Translations under genes and position numbers: made by a program
Shown: in pieces, positions 30,012-38,315 of the stretch
Layout: every line of letters starts with the position of its first letter
Position numbering within the stretch: the first letter of the stretch is position 1
IMG/VR virus record: IMGVR_UViG_3300049846_000808
Coordinates: 1 to 39,135 of that record
Length of the DNA: 39,135 bases
Strand: one strand, 5' to 3'
Origin: a virus
The notes under the pieces: generated by a model
What the model saw: the letters and a program-made list of their open reading frames with translations, nothing else
Told to the model about the DNA's origin: nothing
Databases searched by the model: none

Positions 30012-31982
30012 TCAGTTCCATTTAACCAGCTCACACCTTGTAGACGGCGAGCCGTTGTATTGAATAATCTTGTTTATGTAGTAATATCCGCCCAGTTCCT
30101 CGATATACTTCAACCTTCGATAGTCTAGTTGAGCGATGTCTATATCTGACAATCTTAGGCTGCATTCGACCAATTCCATCTTTAACAGTCTATCGTATAG
30201 AGGCTGCAAGTACCGTTCGATTAAATTAGTCTTGACGCTGTCGGCAAACGATACTTCAAATGCAGTCTTGACGCTTGGCTCGTTTTCTCCAAAGGCAACG
30301 ACATCGCCAATAACAATCCCTGCTGCGGCGGTTCTCATCCAAGCCCATGTCATATAGTACTGGACAACGCCTGTTGTGTTGTTCTCAACGTGCGTCAAAT
30401 TGCCATTTGTCAAGTTGCTGATTATCGTAGACTTGAGAGAATAGGCAATTAAGGGGGTGTCATCAAGTGGCGTATCTAGCAACGGCAACTTGTAGGTTGC
30501 CCCATTAAACCCATATCGGAGGTTTGCGAAACCAAACACGTCAGGGGCAGCGTCTCGTTCAGCGTCTAGCCATGAGTTATCAACCTGTACATGGCCGTTC
30601 CCGTCCGTATTCTCGCCCGAAAACATGTAGTTGTTCTTAACGGCATATCCATCAAGCATTGTGTTGAAGTTGCGGACTGGCGGCTCTGTCACATCTAGTT
30701 TCCCAGACCAATCTTCAGAGGGCAATAACTCAATGTCTTTTAGTAAGTCCAACCTAACCGTATTCTCGACCCTGTCATAAGTAGCCAACACGCCATGGGT
30801 GGCAGCAAGCCATTCAAGCAAATCGCCGCATGTAATGTCTGGGCAAAAACTCGCGACATCGACCGTCCCCCCTTGAATGAGCGTCCATTTTAGTACCCCA
30901 GACAATGTATAAGGACGATTTACGTTGCTGTTGATATTGGCTAGCCAAACCTGTTGCCCTGCGGTCATGGACAGTTGAGCCTTATAGGTGTCGTTCGACC
31001 AGCCCCCGATGTATGGGTAAGATATTGGCGACCCTGCTACCGTTCGGTTAATCACATAGCTTCCTGCAACGCTTGCACCAAGACTAACCACCGCCGAGCC
31101 TGACGAGTTGTTTACGCTCTCGGAATTAATCGATATCTCAAGCTCGATTATACAATTCTCGGCTACGGTCAATATGCCTGTTGTCGAGTCAAACCAGCCA
31201 GCATTGTTACCAATGACCTGACAGTAGTTGGTTGTCTTGGTCAGTCGCGTAAGCCCAGCAAGCGCAGGTATGTTTCCTTTTGCGAAGCCATTGCCAAAGC
31301 CAAACGAGGCCGTGCCGCTACGTTGAGTATTCCAATCGGCTTGGCTTGGCCACGAGCTTCCGTTAAATGGCATTAGCAAACAATCGAACAACGGGTCTTG
31401 GAATAGCGAGCCTGTCACGTTGTAGCCTGCTTTTTTAAAAACCCCTCTTAACACGTCTTTTACAAACGGCGCAGGGAAGACCTCTCCAAGGTCGAATTTA
31501 TGGTTGCTTTTGGCGATTATGGTTGGCGTTGCCGTTAGCAGATATGTGTAGCCTGTTGTTCGATTGAAATTGCTGTCTATTGACGCGACAACCCTGTCAT
31601 GGTCGTAATACGACATGTCGGCGTCCTTCAAATTGGTATCTTTAACTTTAGAAAACCAGTCAACGTTTTGACCGAAGAATGTGGCACGGATGACGTTCGC
31701 CTCTACCTCGTCAATTCTTACTATACCTGTATCCAGTACAGTAACCCCATTCTGTACGGTTGCGGCAATCTCTTGGCTAATGCCAGTGATGCTCTCGCTG
31801 TTTTGGATAGTAGAATAGCCTAGCACTTCGGCCACCGATGCCGTATTGACAATCTCAAACTGAACAGAGAAGCTCCCCTGAGCAACGCCTATCTCTTGAA
31901 AGGTCGCCGCTTGATAGGTCACTCCAAAATCAATCGGGTTAAGTAAGGGCAATTCGTTTGAGCCAATGTATACGCCTATCAT
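30012..31982 (-). CDS. Tail tip / distal tail-like structural protein (656 aa)
   Basis: The N-terminus IGVYIGSNELPLLNPIDFGV, TYQAATFQEIGVAQGSFSVQ and the segment DTGIVRIDEVEANVIRATFF resemble distal-tail/hub proteins that close the tail tube. A beta-rich middle follows (AGWFDSTTGILTVAENCIIE, SGSAVVSLGASVAGSYVINR). The C-terminus (RYLQPLYDRLLKMELVECSL) is helical. The gene overlaps both neighbours and lies upstream of the tape measure gene in the transcript. Exact family not recognised. Confidence 0.6.
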   Translation of the reverse strand: MIGVYIGSNELPLLNPIDFGVTYQAATFQEIGVAQGSFSVQFEIVNTASVAEVLGYSTIQNSESITGISQEIAATVQNGVTVLDTGIVRIDEVEANVIRATFFGQNVDWFSKVKDTNLKDADMSYYDHDRVVASIDSNFNRTTGYTYLLTATPTIIAKSNHKFDLGEVFPAPFVKDVLRGVFKKAGYNVTGSLFQDPLFDCLLMPFNGSSWPSQADWNTQRSGTASFGFGNGFAKGNIPALAGLTRLTKTTNYCQVIGNNAGWFDSTTGILTVAENCIIELEISINSESVNNSSGSAVVSLGASVAGSYVINRTVAGSPISYPYIGGWSNDTYKAQLSMTAGQQVWLANINSNVNRPYTLSGVLKWTLIQGGTVDVASFCPDITCGDLLEWLAATHGVLATYDRVENTVRLDLLKDIELLPSEDWSGKLDVTEPPVRNFNTMLDGYAVKNNYMFSGENTDGNGHVQVDNSWLDAERDAAPDVFGFANLRYGFNGATYKLPLLDTPLDDTPLIAYSLKSTIISNLTNGNLTHVENNTTGVVQYYMTWAWMRTAAAGIVIGDVVAFGENEPSVKTAFEVSFADSVKTNLIERYLQPLYDRLLKMELVECSLRLSDIDIAQLDYRRLKYIEELGGYYYINKIIQYNGSPSTRCELVKWN

Positions 31983-34942
31983 AGTCGGATAGTGTTTATG
32001 TCTGGCAACTCAATATCAAACTCGATTGAATACGTCTTGTCCAGCTCTTCATATTCTTTTATCGAATCCGTGACGACTAACACCCCAATGTACTTGTCGG
32101 AGTCGTACCAGTACCATACCTGAGGCGAGTAGATAATTTTAGCAAGCTCTTTCTTTTGGGCAAGTGACACATACTGGCTACGCATGGTGATTATACGCTT
32201 GGCCTTTGTCGATGCCTTTTGCTTTTGGTACTTCCCATTGAAGTTTGTCGGCCAATCAGCAAGAGTAGACGTAGTTACTATTTGCGTCTCTTCCGTCTCT
32301 AGGGCGTAACTTTTGGCTGCGCGGAAATTGAAATGCTCCCGTCCTCCTAGCTCGTTTACCCAACTAAGGTGCTGGTCGTAACGGCTGCAATCGCTGTTAA
32401 CACGAACACGTTTGGTTTCGCTGACTGGATAGTCGGTTATAGAATATCTGTAAAACACCCCCGTTGCTGTCAACGCCTGAAATGCAGGGGTCGTTGTCGT
32501 TTCATTGCCTTTATACCTCTCGATTGCTTCTGCGCCTCCATCGACTTCTGTATACAAGATGCTATCCACATTACCAGCGGCACTATCGTGCGATACAGTG
32601 ACTACACTTTGGTCAGTTGTCTGAATAGTCGTTTTAGTAGCAAAGAAATCCGAGGTAAAGACCACCTTTCGTCCAGTAGCGTTAGTATATGTGAGGGTGT
32701 AGCTGTTCGAGCTTCCTACAAGTGACGTGGCATTGCTGGCAATCGCCTCGTCAATTATCAACTGCCCAGACGTTTCGCCATAGTGCCACAGGTAGTATTT
32801 GTCGGGCTGTGAAATTAATCGGCCTAAGACAACAACCGCACTAAAACGCCGAAACAACAACCTTCCACCAGTCGATGCTGTGTCAAACCTTATGCCCGAT
32901 TGCGAATAGTTGGATACAACCGTTTGCCCATTCATCCTCACCACATATCCATTGGCATTCGCGGGGGTCTGCACGACAACATAATAATCGGCTAAACTTC
33001 CACCTTCAATGTCTACTATATAGTTAGTGCCAATTGCCGTCAAGATGCTATTACCTATGTCGTAAACATCCAGACTAGAGCCATCGTAGCCAAGCATATA
33101 TCCATTGGTGGTATACCTCTGGAATGCCACGTAGTCGCCGTTTGCGAATTTCCTTGCCGATGACGGGCTGAAATCAACGCTTGTTACTACACTTGCAACT
33201 GTGATTGCGCTATTGTTTGACAGGTCTAGCTCTTTAAGCGCGTATGTTATGTTGGGGGACGTGCCAGACTTTTCGATATACCTGATTTTCGTTGTGCCTT
33301 GGGCGATAGCCCCGAAGCAATTCGGCAACGACAACTGAATGGTCGCCCCGTCATAAATAGCTGTAATCTGGTTGGCATTTTGCCCGTTTAAAACCAGCAA
33401 GCCTAGTTTGGTGCGTTCTTCTCTGTGCAACCTCACGTCAAGATATGCCGCACCCTCCGTCAACTCGTCTAGCCTATGTCGATAGATGCCGTCCCCCTCG
33501 TTTACTACTTCGTAATTATCGACCGATACTTCCCCTAGTTGGCTGTCCAGTCGGGTGACCTCAAGCAATAGCCCGTCCTCGGTATACGGGATGTCCAGCA
33601 CGTCCTGAGGCAAACAACTACTAACATCGAAGTAATTGCCAGTAAACAACTCAAGGTCTGTGTTGGTTGTCAGGAACTTGTTTGCAAACGCCCCCTCGTT
33701 ATAGTTCTGTACATACTCGCCCATATTGCCAGCATACGCCGACTTTCCAAGGTCGATGTCGTAGAATTGGCGAGTGGCTTTCGCTGCCCACATGTAGCGT
33801 GTGCAATCTGGCTCGTCATAAACTGTCTCCGCAAATGTAGCAGATAGAAAGTATATGAAACTAGTGCCATTGCGTTGGTTTAGATTGGCGGCCATCCCCA
33901 GGATATCGCAATCCTCCAACGGGGTAAACTCTATCTGAATGCTTTGATTACCGACTACGCCGTTATGCTGCGCTTGCCCTATCCTGTATTTTAGTCCAGT
34001 GTTTGCTGGGGTATCTGATGCCTTTCCGATGGCAAAGTAGACATCCATTGTTGCCCCTAAACAACTAACATAGTAATCAACGGTTAGATTGTATGTGACG
34101 CCAGCTTTGAGAGCCAACCCCGTCTTTCTAAGTGACTCGGTTAACTCATAGGCATTAAAGTCCGCCACCATCGCGTAGCCATTTGAGGCAAAAGGTTCTT
34201 GCGCCGTGGACTGCCGACTGGTAGATGCAAAGCTAGTTATCGCTCCAAGAGGAGGGGTGCTACACCCGTCCAAATAGTCAATCTCGTAAACGCCCGTTTC
34301 GCTCTCGGGAACTCCAGACGCGTTAGGGATGTCGTACCTTTCGGCAAAAGAGACATAGAAGCCAGTTGCAGCCAATAGGTCGTTCTTGTTTACTACGCCG
34401 CTTTCAACAAACGCCCCAGTTACAGACAATTGGGAACGGACAAAACCGCCAACATCTACTTTGGCTGTGTTGTTCAACGATGGGGAAACGGCGAACGACC
34501 CGACATAAGCAATTGGGTTGCTGCTGTGCATCGGGTGCGTCTCGGGCAACCCAACAAACACTTTAACCACAATCGCATACCCCGTATATTTTTTCTTCAC
34601 CGTCCCGTTTGCGGATGCCGTGTAAACAGTATCAATTGTTAGCGTGGTACTTGTCGCGCTCCTAACTCTTGCACTAGCTGGGTAGTTGCCTGTTGTCGTA
34701 ATGTCTACTGTGTCGCCAGCGACAAGCGACCCGAACCCAGAGGCACTATACAACTGCGCATACCCTCCGCTGTTTGCAACGCTTGCGAACGCAAACGCAC
34801 CGTCAACTGTGTTGGTCGGGTAGATGTCGCTATCAATCTCATACACAATTGGAAGCTCTGACGCCGTCCACCTGCTTATGTAATAGACTTCGCTACCCTC
34901 TACTAACTGTGCTTCTGGCCTTGCCAGTACCGTCAATGCCAT
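31979..34942 (-). CDS. Large tail structural protein (987 aa)
   Basis: The longest gene in the window. Mostly beta-structured, Ser/Thr/Asn/Gly-rich, with no signal peptide: PTNTVDGAFAFASVANSGGY, YNLTVDYYVSCLGATMDVYF, DYVAFQRYTTNGYMLGYDGS. A distinct C-terminal ~110 residues (AKSYALETEETQIVTTSTLA, AQKKELAKIIYSPQVWYWYD) is shared-looking with tail proteins of Bacteroidota phages. Likely a tail-tip or receptor-binding subunit; its ATG overlaps the tail-completion gene by 50 bp. Confidence 0.6.
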   Translation of the reverse strand: MALTVLARPEAQLVEGSEVYYISRWTASELPIVYEIDSDIYPTNTVDGAFAFASVANSGGYAQLYSASGFGSLVAGDTVDITTTGNYPASARVRSATSTTLTIDTVYTASANGTVKKKYTGYAIVVKVFVGLPETHPMHSSNPIAYVGSFAVSPSLNNTAKVDVGGFVRSQLSVTGAFVESGVVNKNDLLAATGFYVSFAERYDIPNASGVPESETGVYEIDYLDGCSTPPLGAITSFASTSRQSTAQEPFASNGYAMVADFNAYELTESLRKTGLALKAGVTYNLTVDYYVSCLGATMDVYFAIGKASDTPANTGLKYRIGQAQHNGVVGNQSIQIEFTPLEDCDILGMAANLNQRNGTSFIYFLSATFAETVYDEPDCTRYMWAAKATRQFYDIDLGKSAYAGNMGEYVQNYNEGAFANKFLTTNTDLELFTGNYFDVSSCLPQDVLDIPYTEDGLLLEVTRLDSQLGEVSVDNYEVVNEGDGIYRHRLDELTEGAAYLDVRLHREERTKLGLLVLNGQNANQITAIYDGATIQLSLPNCFGAIAQGTTKIRYIEKSGTSPNITYALKELDLSNNSAITVASVVTSVDFSPSSARKFANGDYVAFQRYTTNGYMLGYDGSSLDVYDIGNSILTAIGTNYIVDIEGGSLADYYVVVQTPANANGYVVRMNGQTVVSNYSQSGIRFDTASTGGRLLFRRFSAVVVLGRLISQPDKYYLWHYGETSGQLIIDEAIASNATSLVGSSNSYTLTYTNATGRKVVFTSDFFATKTTIQTTDQSVVTVSHDSAAGNVDSILYTEVDGGAEAIERYKGNETTTTPAFQALTATGVFYRYSITDYPVSETKRVRVNSDCSRYDQHLSWVNELGGREHFNFRAAKSYALETEETQIVTTSTLADWPTNFNGKYQKQKASTKAKRIITMRSQYVSLAQKKELAKIIYSPQVWYWYDSDKYIGVLVVTDSIKEYEELDKTYSIEFDIELPDINTIRL

Positions 34943-35330
34943 CTGTAATTTGTTTAACTATTGATATAACTATCTTATCTTCAATCTTGCCTACCATTAC
35001 GTCCAGCTCTTCCGAATAGATATTCCTCTTCTTGCCCTTGCTTCCATGCGACCGCCAAAGCAGTGTTCCGATGGTATTTATTCGCCACGTTAAAAACCTA
35101 GCAAGTCCTTCCTTCTTTTTGTCCGTCAAGTCTTGGCCAATACCCCTATACCCCATCCACGCCAATATCTTGTCCTTTAGACCACTTGGCGTAGACGATG
35201 TTCTTGGCGGCCTCCCTGTCTCAGCCCACCGGAGCGACTTATGGCCGTAAATGATTAATGTTTGGTTGTTTGCCTCAAATGTCAAGCTGTCTTTTGTCTC
35301 ACCAGACGCGTTGAAGTCCTTCGCGTCCAT
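34893..35330 (-). CDS. HK97 gp10-like tail completion protein
   Basis: 145 aa from ATG 35330. NASGETKDSLTFEANNQTLI, YGHKSLRWAETGRPPRTSST has the NASGxTxxSL and W-x-E-x-GR-x-P pattern of HK97 gp10/minor tail completion proteins. Sequence upstream of the ATG in the same frame is also protein-like (IADIFTTEAQSAIANIRDN) back to about 35389, but offers no ATG, GTG or TTG, so an ATT start is possible. It joins tail and head. Confidence 0.65.
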   Translation of the reverse strand: MDAKDFNASGETKDSLTFEANNQTLIIYGHKSLRWAETGRPPRTSSTPSGLKDKILAWMGYRGIGQDLTDKKKEGLARFLTWRINTIGTLLWRSHGSKGKKRNIYSEELDVMVGKIEDKIVISIVKQITDGIDGTGKARSTVSRG

Positions 35331-35379
35331 GTTGTCGCGGATATTGGCAATCGCTGATTGTGCCTCGGTTGTGAATATG

Positions 35380-35808
35380 TCAGCAATCGTATCGATTGGG
35401 CAAAGTGATTATAGCGGTGATGCGTGACGCGCTTGTATTATCTCCCCCTATCGGGGATTTCAAAAGCGGCTCAAATGCTTGCTTGGAAATGGCTAGCACA
35501 TCCGCCTGTTCATACAAGACAGTAAGATATTGAGATAAAATGGCCTGAGCCTCGTTGTATGTAGAGGTTTGGGCTGTTCTATTATTGTCTGGGGTTGCCT
35601 TTGCGAAACATACCAACTCGAGCCTCGCCTCTATGGTGTTTACGCCATCTTCCTGCGCAGGGGTTACACGTATAGGGTCGCACCAAATGGCAGGATATGT
35701 TTTTTGCCACACGCTAAAGTCATCAGCTCGGCCATGACCGAAAGCAATGGTAAGCGGCATGTTTGTTGCCGCAGTCTGAAGCAAATCAATGATATCGCTA
35801 TACTCCAT
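35380..35808 (-). CDS. Tail terminator-like protein (142 aa)
   Basis: From ATG 35808: MEYSDIIDLLQTAATNMPLT followed by IAFGHGRADDFSVWQKTYPA, WCDPIRVTPAQEDGVNTIEA and a beta-rich end (TSASRITAIITLPNRYDC). Size, mixed fold and position between assembly-chaperone-like and gp10-like genes fit a tail terminator. The ATG lies inside the end of the 67-aa gene upstream (11-bp overlap). Confidence 0.55.
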   Translation of the reverse strand: MEYSDIIDLLQTAATNMPLTIAFGHGRADDFSVWQKTYPAIWCDPIRVTPAQEDGVNTIEARLELVCFAKATPDNNRTAQTSTYNEAQAILSQYLTVLYEQADVLAISKQAFEPLLKSPIGGDNTSASRITAIITLPNRYDC

Positions 35809-36001
35809 GTTTCGCCTTTGCCAGTTCGCGCATATTTCGCCCACATTCGGCAATGTGCGAATTTAGTTGAATTTTGCGATACACGCGATATACCGATTGT
35901 TTCAAGATGTAATCTTCTGTTTCAAAACTTCCGCCTGCAAGCGCGTGGAGAGTGAGCGTAAACCCAGCCGCTTTTTGAAGCTCGCCATAGCCTGCATCCA
36001 T
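35798..36001 (-). CDS. Overlapping -1-frame product (67 aa)
   Basis: 67 aa (MDAGYGELQKAAGFTLTLHA ... RELAKAKHGV). It overlaps the end of the 227-aa gene by 100 bp in the -1 frame. It may be an independent gene starting at ATG 36001, or the C-terminal part of a -1 frameshift fusion made at CAAAAAG (35972-35978), as for G/GT tail assembly chaperones of other tailed phages. The overlap is much longer than elsewhere in this genome. Confidence 0.6.
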   Translation of the reverse strand: MDAGYGELQKAAGFTLTLHALAGGSFETEDYILKQSVYRVYRKIQLNSHIAECGRNMRELAKAKHGV

Positions 36002-36585
36002 TTCTTCGGTTTCAATTGCCGACTCTGCAAGTCTGCCTTTGTGCCACTCTTCAATTCGACCAATTTCAGCAAAAAAAAATTGGCCATCCGAAACATGTCA
36101 ATAGCCGATAATCTAAGTAAGTGAGGTGCTAGCTCGTGCGCCTGTTCGTTGTCGTAAGGCTGTTTAAATACGATTGGCTGAAGATATATCGCGACTATAT
36201 AAGGTAAGTACTCCTGTGTTGCCAAATGCTCATCTTCTTGCCTCTTGGCATTGTACTCACGGGCGAGAATTTCCAAGTCTTTGTACTGCGCCAGACTCAA
36301 CTTGCCTATGTCGTCAATTTCTACTCCGAGGTAATTTGGAGCTTTCATGTTGTTGGCCAAGACTCCCCGATGTGCCTCGGCTAAGACATCTGACAAGAAC
36401 GCCTCGGCTATATAGTATGTCTTTGGGTCGATAGGCTTGCTGCCAAGATAAAACGCCTCCGCAAACATCATCGGGCTTACAGCCTGCCCATGTTTGACAT
36501 ACACCAAGTACTGCCAGAGGCTTATTTCTTCGGCGGCTTCAGGAATTTGAACCGCAATGTCGTCTATAATTACTGGTACTGCCAT
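35902..36585 (-). CDS. Tail assembly chaperone-like protein (227 aa)
   Basis: Helical: IPEAAEEISLWQYLVYVKHG, FLSDVLAEAHRGVLANNMKA, KLSLAQYKDLEILAREYNAK, EYLPYIVAIYLQPIVFKQPY. A soluble, helical protein of this size upstream of the tape measure gene, with a frame-overlapping partner, fits a tail assembly chaperone (gpG-like). Identification rests on context and composition rather than a clear motif. A lysine-rich C-terminus (LKPKKWMQAMASFKKRLG) contains the candidate slippery site. Confidence 0.5.
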   Translation of the reverse strand: MAVPVIIDDIAVQIPEAAEEISLWQYLVYVKHGQAVSPMMFAEAFYLGSKPIDPKTYYIAEAFLSDVLAEAHRGVLANNMKAPNYLGVEIDDIGKLSLAQYKDLEILAREYNAKRQEDEHLATQEYLPYIVAIYLQPIVFKQPYDNEQAHELAPHLLRLSAIDMFRMANFFLLKLVELKSGTKADLQSRQLKPKKWMQAMASFKKRLGLRSLSTRLQAEVLKQKITS

Positions 36586-36624
36586 TTCTATATTGATTTT
36601 GGTGGATTGGTGTTGTTCGTGGGG

Positions 36625-36906
36625 TTAAGATGTTGGTGTTTGATTATTATCGGAAGACACAAAAAGCCTGTGTTTTGATTTGGCGTAATCGACCACATCT
36701 TGGCCTATCTTCCATTTCATAGGGTTGCAGCCTCCCCATTGCAATCCATAGTTTATTATCTGCATATAGGTGCTGTCGTCTGCTTCTGTCAGCATGGAAG
36801 CAAACAAATCCATTAACTGCTCATTTGCAGCTCGGAAATCCCCTTTTGCAAAATTAGCTAGCAATATCTCTCCAATCCTGCTTTCTATGTCTATTGCGTT
36901 TTCCAT
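36625..36906 (-). CDS. Hypothetical protein (93 aa)
   Basis: Acidic helical N-terminus (MENAIDIESRIGEILLANFA) and a C-terminal half with NYGLQWGGCNPMKWKIGQD and a Ser/Thr/Asn tail. First gene of the tail block after the accessory module; a 39-bp gap separates it from the chaperone-like gene. Function is unknown. Confidence 0.6.
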   Translation of the reverse strand: MENAIDIESRIGEILLANFAKGDFRAANEQLMDLFASMLTEADDSTYMQIINYGLQWGGCNPMKWKIGQDVVDYAKSKHRLFVSSDNNQTPTS

Positions 36907-36974
36907 GTTGGTTGTGTTTTATGTGGGGGATGCGGCTTAAGATAGTTGTTTGAATACGTTTGTTGGTTGCCATT

Positions 36975-37148
36975 TTAAGAAGTGCGCTCAATAATAAAGT
37001 TTATCATTCCGCAAGTCCACCATGTTATTGATGCCAACAAGAGCATCCAAGTCATAAAATCTTTATGATAAGTGTAGTCGGCTGCAAAAATTACAAACCA
37101 AATTAAAGCTCCCAAAAGGAGGATAATTGATATTAAATGCTTTTTCAT
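36975..37148 (-). CDS. Small two-pass membrane protein (57 aa)
   Basis: 57 aa: MKKHLISIILLLGALIWFVI, FAADYTYHKDFM, TWMLLLASITWWTCGMINFI, IERTS. Two hydrophobic helices with a short polar loop. The ATG directly abuts the TGA of the lipoprotein gene upstream (TGAATG), so the two are translationally coupled. The pair lipoprotein plus small membrane protein suggests an envelope-directed function such as exclusion, but this is inference. Confidence 0.6.
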   Translation of the reverse strand: MKKHLISIILLLGALIWFVIFAADYTYHKDFMTWMLLLASITWWTCGMINFIIERTS

Positions 37149-37511
37149 TCACAAGCAGGACTCTACTTTAGTTATAAAATGACTCGTCTCGCCTCTGTTT
37201 TTAAACCAATTTTTACCAGCAGTTTCATGGTAAACTAATTTTACTTTCCATCCATGCTGTGCGGCAGAATCCAAAGTATTAATTACTTGCTGGTCGGGTC
37301 TGTCATTGTCAATTGAAAAATCAAACGGAACGCTGCTATTCATTCCTGTTTGAGTTACATTTAAATGTCCCTCCCAACTTTTCCAAATTAACCCCGTTTC
37401 TGAAAATTGGGTAATAACTCCGATTCTTTCGCCATTTGAATAATTCTCTGAACAGCTTGTTAGCATCAATGATGCTGATGCAGTCGCTAAGAAATAAAAT
37501 ACATGTCTCAT
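37149..37511 (-). CDS. Small lipoprotein (120 aa)
   Basis: The signal peptide MRHVFYFLATASASLMLTSC ends in a lipobox (MLTSC, Cys20). The mature part GERIGVITQFSETGLIWKSW, EGHLNVTQTGMNSSVPFDFS resembles a family of small lipoproteins seen on plasmids and other mobile elements, with a conserved G-x-R-x-G-x-x-T-x-F-S-x-x-G...WEG pattern. It is probably anchored in the host envelope. It is preceded by the 37-bp repeat (37523-37559) and coupled to the membrane protein that follows. Confidence 0.7.
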   Translation of the reverse strand: MRHVFYFLATASASLMLTSCSENYSNGERIGVITQFSETGLIWKSWEGHLNVTQTGMNSSVPFDFSIDNDRPDQQVINTLDSAAQHGWKVKLVYHETAGKNWFKNRGETSHFITKVESCL

Positions 37512-37522
37512 TTTGTTTAACT

Positions 37523-37559
37523 TTGGGTTTTACAAAGCCCTCCCAAGGCGTTATCGTTA
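37523..37559. repeat. 37-bp direct repeat, copy 2
   Basis: Identical to 2043-2079. Here it lies between the stop at 37572 and the lipoprotein ATG at 37511. The frame that encodes NALGGLCKTQ in copy 1 can be read (IND NALGGLCKTQS, stop) but has no start, so here it looks like a leftover gene end or a shared boundary sequence. Confidence 0.8.
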
Positions 37560-37571
37560 ATCCAACCAAGG

Positions 37572-37829
37572 CTACTGACCGCCCTCTACTTGTATTCCAG
37601 CTTCTTTAATATCTCGTATATCCACCTCTCTATTCATGTCGTCAAGGAGAATACGAGAATATCTTATCGAATGAATAGTGCCATATCTTACAAAGTACGT
37701 TCCTCGATATGGTTCTACAAAATCAACATAGCATATCCTTTTCCCTATGTTTGCTTTTACATTATCTTTGCTTACAACGAACGGTTTATAACCCTTTTCG
37801 TCTTTTTCAAAGTCTAAATACTTGCCCAT
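37572..37829 (-). CDS. Hypothetical beta-rich protein (85 aa)
   Basis: MGKYLDFEKDEKGYKPFVVS, KDNVKANIGKRICYVDFVEP, YRGTYFVRYGTIHSIRYSRI. The NIGKRICYVDF...RGTIHSI pattern suggests a small SH3/KOW-like barrel. Its start overlaps a short frame that ends at 37807. Downstream lies the 37-bp repeat. Confidence 0.6.
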   Translation of the reverse strand: MGKYLDFEKDEKGYKPFVVSKDNVKANIGKRICYVDFVEPYRGTYFVRYGTIHSIRYSRILLDDMNREVDIRDIKEAGIQVEGGQ

Positions 37830-37925
37830 TTTTTTTCAAATAATAGCGCCCCCCGTCAAAAGCAATGTGCAAAATCTGCACGTTGCTACAGCGGTAGTTC
37901 TGATAGATGCGGTAGATTGTTTCAT
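37807..37925 (-). pseudogene. Possible broken short gene
   Basis: An ATG at 37925 (MKQSTASIRT) gives only 29 codons, but the neighbouring frame reads NETIYRIYQNYRCSNVQILH, IAFDGGRYYLKKNGQVFRL and stops at 37807, overlapping the next ATG by 23 bp. The second frame looks like real protein yet lacks a start codon. A small indel near ATGAAACAATC would join the two. Could also start from an upstream TTG. Confidence 0.35.
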
Positions 37926-37951
37926 TGTATCGTTTTTTAGGGTTGTTGTTT

Positions 37952-38257
37952 TTAGTCTTTGCTGGCGCAAAACTCTTCAATCCAATTCACAAACGCTTCT
38001 GGCGACGTAACGTCTATTCTCTTGCCATTAAGAGTAATGACTTTTTCGACTTCTTCATACAGCCACCATTGGATGTCATCTAATACCACCCCAAATTGCT
38101 GTTCGTCTTGTGCAAAAAGAATGGCGACCGATTTTTCAAGGAGGTTTACGCCATCTTGATAGTCGATTAAATCAACACCAAGTTCTCGGAGTTTTGACTT
38201 TGTGTCCTGTATCGACCGTATGCGGTTGAGTACGTTTATGGCGTGTTCTTTTTTCAT
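37952..38257 (-). CDS. Hypothetical protein (101 aa)
   Basis: MKKEHAINVLNRIRSIQDTK, SKLRELGVDLIDYQDGVNLL, FGVVLDDIQWWLYEEVEKVI. Mixed helical fold, acidic; no family recognised. The ATG overlaps the TGA of the gene at 38254-38448. Its first 16 codons are repeated at bases 1-49 of the window. Confidence 0.65.
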   Translation of the reverse strand: MKKEHAINVLNRIRSIQDTKSKLRELGVDLIDYQDGVNLLEKSVAILFAQDEQQFGVVLDDIQWWLYEEVEKVITLNGKRIDVTSPEAFVNWIEEFCASKD

Positions 38258-38315
38258 TGGATTGGTTTTATCTCACTTACTGAATACTTTATACTTTGGC
38301 TCTCCCCGTCTAGCC
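38209..38315. repeat. Right-end match to bases 1-107
   Basis: Identical to the first 107 bases of the window. With 39012-39135 (matching 108-231) it forms the terminal redundancy; the intervening 38316-39011 is absent from the left copy. Confidence 0.9.

Noticed and set aside
36907-36974. Short ORF (MATNKRIQTT...) in the gap before the 93-aa gene
   Set aside because: It runs mostly inside the start of the 93-aa gene in another frame, is very basic, and has no supporting context; the gap holds nothing else I can identify.
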